From an uncultured bacterium (GTDB taxonomy: Bacteria; Patescibacteriota; Minisyncoccia; Phycocordibacterales; UBA2100), in the NCBI GenBank assembly GCA_903854215.1, contig CAINVT010000008.1:1-42899 (forward strand): a stretch of 42,899 bases of DNA, written 5' to 3'. The notes below the pieces were generated by a model, which saw only the letters and a list, made by a program, of their open reading frames with translations, was not told the origin of the DNA and did no database searches. Position numbers and translations under genes: made by a program. Below, piece by piece: positions 39,414 to 42,899 of this stretch (positions are counted from its first letter, which is position 1; each line of letters opens with the position of its first letter).

Positions 39414-39419
39414 TACATT
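39414..39419 (+). promoter_or_regulatory. -10 box of the TrmH-family gene, leaderless spacing
   Basis: TACATT 6 bp before ATG 39426. A TACAAT at 39405-39410 is an alternative. Confidence 0.45.
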
Positions 39420-39425
39420 GCATAT

Positions 39426-39893
39426 ATGCAATATGAGGTCGCGGTGCTTTTGCACAACATTAGGAGTGCGCACAACGTCGGCGCCATATTTCGCACCGCG
39501 GATGCCGCAGGTGTGACGAAGATCTACTTGAGCGGATATACACCGACCCCGATCGATCGTTTTGGCAGACCGCGCAAAGAGATCGAGAAGACTGCACTCG
39601 GCGGAGAGTTTTCCGTCAGGTGGGAATATGCGAAAGCTCCGGCACTGGTTATTTCGAAATTAAAAAAGTCGGGCTGGCATATCGTTGGCGTTGAGCAAGA
39701 TGAGCGCGCGATCGACTACCGAACATTCAAGACGGACAAACCGACGCTCATAATCCTCGGTAACGAGGTGAAAGGGATTTCAAAAAGCCTACGCGATCGA
39801 TGTAACACGCTCGTCGAGATACCGATGCACGGAACAAAAGAATCGCTCAACGTTTCGGTTGCAGCGGGGATCATCCTATTCAGCCTTTTGTGA
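39426..39893 (+). CDS. TrmH/SpoU-family RNA 2'-O-methyltransferase, SPOUT domain only
   Basis: 155 residues from ATG 39426. It begins straight into the knot domain: HNIRSAHNVGAIFRTADAAG (motif 1, N...R), LIILGNEVKGISKSLRDRCN (motif 2) and IPMHGTKESLNVSVAAGIIL (motif 3). Unlike the RlmB-like protein it lacks an N-terminal substrate domain. The lack of N-domain and size suggest a tRNA ribose methyltransferase such as TrmL/TrmH-type, but the target is not determined. The upstream frame is open, but the -10 spacing supports this ATG. Confidence 0.88.
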   Translation: MQYEVAVLLHNIRSAHNVGAIFRTADAAGVTKIYLSGYTPTPIDRFGRPRKEIEKTALGGEFSVRWEYAKAPALVISKLKKSGWHIVGVEQDERAIDYRTFKTDKPTLIILGNEVKGISKSLRDRCNTLVEIPMHGTKESLNVSVAAGIILFSLL

Positions 39894-39897
39894 AGAC

Positions 39898-40203
39898 TTA
39901 ATAACCGTTCGGATCAGAAGATCCTGTTTGATAGATCGTCGTCGGACCGGCGGATGATGATGTCGCGGTTGAGCTTGGCATCGAGACGGTCGGGTAGGTC
40001 GACGGTGTGCCGGGGATCTTGAAGGTCTCGCCGGTCGTTGATCCGACCTGGAAGAAATAATCGAGGACGCTGTGATATTGGAACGGATTGCGGTAGTGGT
40101 TTACTGCCGCTTTGATGTTTTGGAATCCGCCGCCGAGAATCCAAATGATGATAAAAGCGACGAGCAAGATCGCGACAATTGCAATGAGAATACGTTTTAT
40201 CAT
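39898..40203 (-). CDS. Hypothetical single-pass membrane protein (101 aa)
   Basis: 101 residues. An N-terminal basic residue pair and one strong helix (ILIAIVAILLVAFIIIWILG, residues 5-24) precede an extracytoplasmic 75-residue tail rich in Ser, Thr, Pro and Gly. TATAAT lies 15 bp before the ATG. It is convergent with the TrmH-family gene (4 bp gap) and lies downstream of the Mur ligase. No family recognised. Confidence 0.55.
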   Translation of the reverse strand: MIKRILIAIVAILLVAFIIIWILGGGFQNIKAAVNHYRNPFQYHSVLDYFFQVGSTTGETFKIPGTPSTYPTVSMPSSTATSSSAGPTTIYQTGSSDPNGY

Positions 40204-40219
40204 ACGAGATGCCCGATCA

Positions 40220-41494
40220 TTATACTGCAGGCTTTGCAGTGGAGCGCTTGGCTAACTCTTCGCGTGCGACTCGTGCATCGCTCCACGGCTCTTTGCTGCC
40301 GCGTGGGCCGCAAATGCACGGATCGGTGCCTTTGCCGCTGATGAGCACTGCGTCTCCGGTATGCGCGAGCGAGAGTGCGTTCGCGATCGCTTCACGCCGA
40401 TCCATGATGATGACCGGCTGGCGTTTCATGCCACGGGCGAGGCCATCGATGATCGACCGAGGATCCTCATCGTAGGGATCTTCGTTCGTAAGGATGACGA
40501 CATCACAGCGCGCATCGGCGATGCTGCCCATCACCGGTCGTTTCCAGAGATCGCGGCCGCCGCCGGTCGAACCAAGCACGCAGATTTTACGGCTGTGATC
40601 ATACGCATCATAGAGAGCAGTGAGCGAATCCGGCGTGTGCGCGTAATCGACGACGACTGTAAAATCTTGGTGCTCCTCGACTCGTTCCGCACGACCGGGG
40701 ATGCGCGTGAGCTTCTCGAATGCGCGCACGATCGTCGATGTCGGTATGTTGAATGCACGTGCGACGGTCGCCGCCGCGATCGCATTCTTGAGCGAGAATT
40801 CTCCCGGCAAGTGGATCTGGATGTCGGTATCGTCAAAACGGAAACGTCCGCCGACCTCGGTGGATTCGTACGGTGCGTTGCCGGAAAGCGAGAAGGGGAG
40901 CGCATGCTCGACGGGGAGCGTGAGATATCGTGTGCTCTCCCTGTCGTCGGCATTCGCAACCATTACGCGCGGGCGCTTGCTGCTTCGCGCCAGATGAAGG
41001 CCGATCTCATACTTGGCGTTAGCGTATGCTTGTAACGATCCGTGCGACTCGATATGCTCGGGTGCGAGATTGGTAAAGACCAGTGCGTCGAGTGCGATAC
41101 CGCGATGTCGGTATTGTCGGGCGCCTTCGGACGTCATTTCAAGAATTGCGACGGTACAGTGCGCACGGACAGCTCGATCCAAGAACCGTTGCATGAAAAA
41201 CCGTCCCGGCATCGACATACGCAACTCGTTCGGATTTGTTTTGTCGCCGATCTTGAATCGAATTGAATCCTGAACGGCAGTCTTGTAACCCGCTTCTTCG
41301 AAGATCGCATTGATCATCTCGGCCGTCGATGATTTTCCTTTGGTCCCAGTGACGGCGATCACGAGCAGTTTGCTCGAGGGGAATCCGTAGAGTAATGCAC
41401 CGAGCTGCGCGACACAAAAATGATAGCCGTTCACGACCGGCGGTGGTGTGAGCTTGTGCAATGCCGCCTTTAGTTTCCAGATGAATGCATTCAT
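40220..41494 (-). CDS. Mur ligase, MurE-like (UDP-MurNAc-tripeptide synthetase)
   Basis: 424 residues. The ATP loop VTGTKGKSSTAEMI is near residues 48-61; LEMTSEGARQYRHRGI holds the conserved carbamylated-Lys neighbourhood, followed by FTNLAPEHIESHGSLQAY. VVDYAHTPDSLTALYDA and GSTGGGRDLWKRPVMGSIA are MurE motifs. In the specificity loop the usual DNPR of mDAP enzymes reads EDPY, and the terminal GKGHE motif reads GKGTD, so the amino acid added is uncertain. It adds the third residue to the wall stem peptide in the cytosol. The ATG overlaps the ruvA stop (ATGA-type). Confidence 0.82.
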   Translation of the reverse strand: MNAFIWKLKAALHKLTPPPVVNGYHFCVAQLGALLYGFPSSKLLVIAVTGTKGKSSTAEMINAIFEEAGYKTAVQDSIRFKIGDKTNPNELRMSMPGRFFMQRFLDRAVRAHCTVAILEMTSEGARQYRHRGIALDALVFTNLAPEHIESHGSLQAYANAKYEIGLHLARSSKRPRVMVANADDRESTRYLTLPVEHALPFSLSGNAPYESTEVGGRFRFDDTDIQIHLPGEFSLKNAIAAATVARAFNIPTSTIVRAFEKLTRIPGRAERVEEHQDFTVVVDYAHTPDSLTALYDAYDHSRKICVLGSTGGGRDLWKRPVMGSIADARCDVVILTNEDPYDEDPRSIIDGLARGMKRQPVIIMDRREAIANALSLAHTGDAVLISGKGTDPCICGPRGSKEPWSDARVAREELAKRSTAKPAV

Positions 41495-42075
41495 AGATCG
41501 TGCTTGTGCGTACCCAGGATGCGCAGCGATTCGCGTAGCCGTTCACTCGAACCTTCGATCTCAGCAGGGACGTTACGCAATGCCTTGCGAGCCTCATCTG
41601 CTGAATATCCGAGAGCTCGCATTGCCTCGAGTGCTTCCATATCGCCCTTGGGCATCGCAGGGCCAGCACTTCCACCGGCGAGTACCTTGTCTTTAAGCTC
41701 AAGCACGATCTTCTCGGCGGTCTTCTTGCCGATACCGGAGATATTGGTGAGATATGCGGCATTGCCCGATGCAATCGCACTGCGCAGTGTCTCCGATGAG
41801 GCAGCGTCAAGGATGCTGAGCGCGGATTTCGGTCCGATACCGGAAACAGAGAGAAGCAGCATAAAAGAGGCAAGCTCTACTTCGGCAGGGAATCCGTAGA
41901 GATCGAGGATGTCTTCACGCACGGCGAGATGTGTCCAGAATTCAGTCTTTCCATCGAGCGCGAGGCGTGCGAGTGTTTCTTTGGTCGCGAATACCTTGTA
42001 TCCGACACCACCGACAAGGACGATACAATGATTGTCACGTATGGCACGTACCGTACCTTCAAGATAACCAATCAT
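41491..42075 (-). CDS. ruvA: Holliday junction branch-migration protein RuvA
   Basis: 194 residues. An OB-fold domain starts MIGYLEGTVRAIRDNHCIVL, then TELHRE-like THLAVREDILDLYGF, with two helix-hairpin-helix motifs (LLSVSGIGPKSALSIL and LTNISGIGKKTAEKIVLELK). The C-terminal domain III (EALEAMRALGYSADEARKAL) contacts RuvB. RuvA tetramers hold the four-way junction. It is the first gene of a ruvA-Mur ligase unit with a 4-bp overlap. The 5' side is a heptamer array. There is no SD; a weak GATACT lies 7 bp before the ATG. Confidence 0.96.
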   Translation of the reverse strand: MIGYLEGTVRAIRDNHCIVLVGGVGYKVFATKETLARLALDGKTEFWTHLAVREDILDLYGFPAEVELASFMLLLSVSGIGPKSALSILDAASSETLRSAIASGNAAYLTNISGIGKKTAEKIVLELKDKVLAGGSAGPAMPKGDMEALEAMRALGYSADEARKALRNVPAEIEGSSERLRESLRILGTHKHDL

Positions 42076-42081
42076 GGGAGT

Positions 42082-42169
42082 AAGTATCAGGCATCAGGCA
42101 CCAAGTATCAAGGAAGCTGATTGCTCCGCGCCGTTTTTGCTACGTGGGGTTTTGAAACTTGATACTTTC
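42082..42169. repeat. S23-less AAGTNNC element between ruvA and rpsT
   Basis: The left arm (42082-42113) has units AAGTATC, AGGCATC, AGGCACC and AAGTATC. The shorter right arm (42150-42169) has GAAACTT and GATACTT. About 37 bp separate them. Same family as element B; the arms are partly decayed. Here the element lies between two divergent start sides, not after a stop. Confidence 0.72.
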
Positions 42170-42195
42170 GCTCCTACAGTGTAGGATGCGACGCA

Positions 42196-42462
42196 ATGGC
42201 AAAGACAAGTTCAGCAAAAAAGGCGCTTCGCGTTTCTGCTCGTCGGAAGGTTTTTAATATTCGCCGCAAGAAGACGATGAAGGACGCCGTCAAAGAGACC
42301 GGTAAACTCATCACCGGCAAAGATATAAAAGGTGCCGCGGCCAGCATGCCGGCCCTGTACAAGGCGATCGACAAAGCTGCGAAGCACGGCACAATCAAGA
42401 AGAATACCGCCGCACGCATGAAGTCGCGCATCGCAAAGCATCTCGGTGCGGCTACGAAGTAG
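42196..42462 (+). CDS. rpsT: 30S ribosomal protein S20
   Basis: 88 residues, the normal S20 size. It begins MAKTSSAKKALRVSARRKVF, then RRKKTMKDAVKET, and ends with the conserved DKAAKHGTIKKNTAARMKSR. S20 binds 16S rRNA early in 30S assembly. An AGGA (42182-42185) about 10 bp before the ATG may act as SD. The tRNA-Arg gene follows after 33 bp. Confidence 0.96.
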   Translation: MAKTSSAKKALRVSARRKVFNIRRKKTMKDAVKETGKLITGKDIKGAAASMPALYKAIDKAAKHGTIKKNTAARMKSRIAKHLGAATK

Positions 42463-42473
42463 TGCGTTCGTGG

Positions 42474-42479
42474 TATAGT
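42474..42479 (+). promoter_or_regulatory. Extended -10 box of tRNA-Arg
   Basis: TGG followed by TATAGT (TGN-TATAAT-type), 16 bp before the mature tRNA 5' end. Confidence 0.55.
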
Positions 42480-42495
42480 ACGCGAGTACGTTATA

Positions 42496-42567
42496 GCTCC
42501 CGTCGTTCAACGGATAGGACGCGACCTTGCGGAGGTCGTGATGTAGGTTCGATTCCTGCCGGGAGCA
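42496..42567 (+). tRNA. tRNA-Arg (anticodon GCG)
   Basis: 72 nt. Acceptor GCTCCCG pairs with CGGGAGC and the discriminator is A. The D-stem is GTTC/GGAC. Anticodon stem CGACC/GGTCG encloses loop TTGCGGA, so the anticodon is GCG, reading CGC (and CGU by wobble). The T-stem GTAGG/CCTGC encloses TTCGATT. CCA is not encoded. Most bacteria use ACG (inosine) for these codons. Confidence 0.95.
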
Positions 42568-42592
42568 CAAAACGAGTAAGCGCAGTTTTGTG
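42564..42592 (+). terminator. Hairpin at the tRNA-Arg 3' end
   Basis: AGCACAAAAC and GTTTTGTGCT (10-bp arms, 9-nt loop), overlapping the tRNA 3' end. It may terminate or serve 3' processing; no T-run follows. Confidence 0.35.
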
Positions 42593-42899
42593 CTGGCCGC
42601 AACCGCGTCGGCGGTGAGGCGGGGTCGCGCAAAATCTCAGCAGAGATTTATGCGTGACCACAGAGTGAGTTTACGAACGATGTGCTCCCGGCATGGGAGG
42701 GGTGAATAGAGATTCATGCCGCGAGGCTTCGGGGGAACGGGAGTTCCCCGTGGAGGAAGGCAGGCCGCTTTGCGGCCGTTGGAAAACCGTGGGCTACCGA
42801 TTAGCCTACGCTTGCGTAGTTGCAAATCGCAGTACCCATGGGTATTTCCAAGTTGGCGCGGAGCACCCGTCAACGTGATCGATAACAAAATTGCCCCCG
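42593..42899. other. Hairpin-rich, gene-free tail; candidate structured RNA
   Basis: 307 bp with no convincing ORF and many perfect small stems: AAATCTC/GAGATTT, GGGGAAC/GTTCCCC, GGCCGC/GCGGCC, GGCTA/TAGCC, TACGC/GCGTA and TACCCATGGGTA. On the - strand it begins at 42898 with GGGGGCAATTTTG, recalling a tmRNA acceptor end. About 75-105 nt in, a GCG-led reading AICNYASVG with TAA resembles a tag. However, no T-arm (GGTTCRA) exists downstream on that strand, so a standard one-piece tmRNA is not supported. The right edge is cut by the window. Confidence 0.35.

Noticed and set aside
42637-42888. 83-codon - strand ORF in the tail
   Set aside because: Arg/Pro-rich product spanning multiple perfect hairpins; better explained as structured RNA or repeat DNA.

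Overview
The window looks like part of a Candidate Phyla Radiation (Patescibacteria) genome, most likely Parcubacteria and possibly close to Kaiserbacteria. This is inferred from gene content: a VirB6/PrgI/VirB4/pilin membrane apparatus of the CPR type, short forms of YebC and HolA, a PolA without a proofreading domain, scarce Shine-Dalgarno sequences, and many short proteins of unknown function. No rRNA gene is present. TGA is a normal stop here (for example in virB4, the pilin gene and fic), so the code is standard.

Layout. 1-10412: a type IV secretion-like operon on the + strand (secreted protein end, VirB6-like channel, hypothetical, PrgI, a VirB4 N-domain-like protein, VirB4 ATPase, two envelope proteins, pilin), interrupted by two four-helix-bundle (S23/Avd-like) genes. 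10455-15358: the replication-origin region, with khpB/jag, yidC, rnpA and rpmH on the - strand, then DnaA boxes, dnaA and dnaN on the + strand. 15364-18532: a 59-aa ORF, a class A penicillin-binding protein and ruvC. 18577-22451: a defence-like stretch with a Cas4/RecB-type nuclease, a type IIG-like restriction/methylation protein, an MmeI-like gene scrap and a MazF-like toxin. 22562-25223: yebC, a small membrane ORF, an rlmB-type methyltransferase and a second methyltransferase. 25380-27315: an AT-rich insert with a Fic protein behind a repeated operator. 27336-34174: ruvB, an unexplained structured element, a PilB/GspE ATPase, tsaE, polA and holA. 34188-38739: a secreted protein, a frameshifted cupin gene, uppP, a DUF2127 gene and a decayed insertion sequence bounded by 16-bp inverted repeats. 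38760-42899: tRNA-Lys, DoxX, a TrmH-family gene, a Mur ligase, ruvA, rpsT, tRNA-Arg and a hairpin-rich tail.

The most striking feature is a set of intergenic elements made of two facing arms of degenerate 7-bp tandem units. Three unit families are visible: TAGNNNC, AAGTNNC and AGCNNTC. Some arm pairs enclose a four-helix-bundle gene (3570-4026 and 4510-4980). Others enclose only about 25-40 bp (5641-5746, 10971-11083, 33441-33529, 42082-42169). In five cases the upstream gene's stop codon lies inside the first units, and the distal arm often runs to within 0-7 bp of the next start codon. This looks like a family of small mobile or hairpin elements with S23 genes as the candidate autonomous partner, comparable in logic to RAYT/REP systems.

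A second genome-wide pattern is a TANNNT -10 box placed 6-8 bp before the ATG of at least 12 genes, which points to widespread leaderless transcription.
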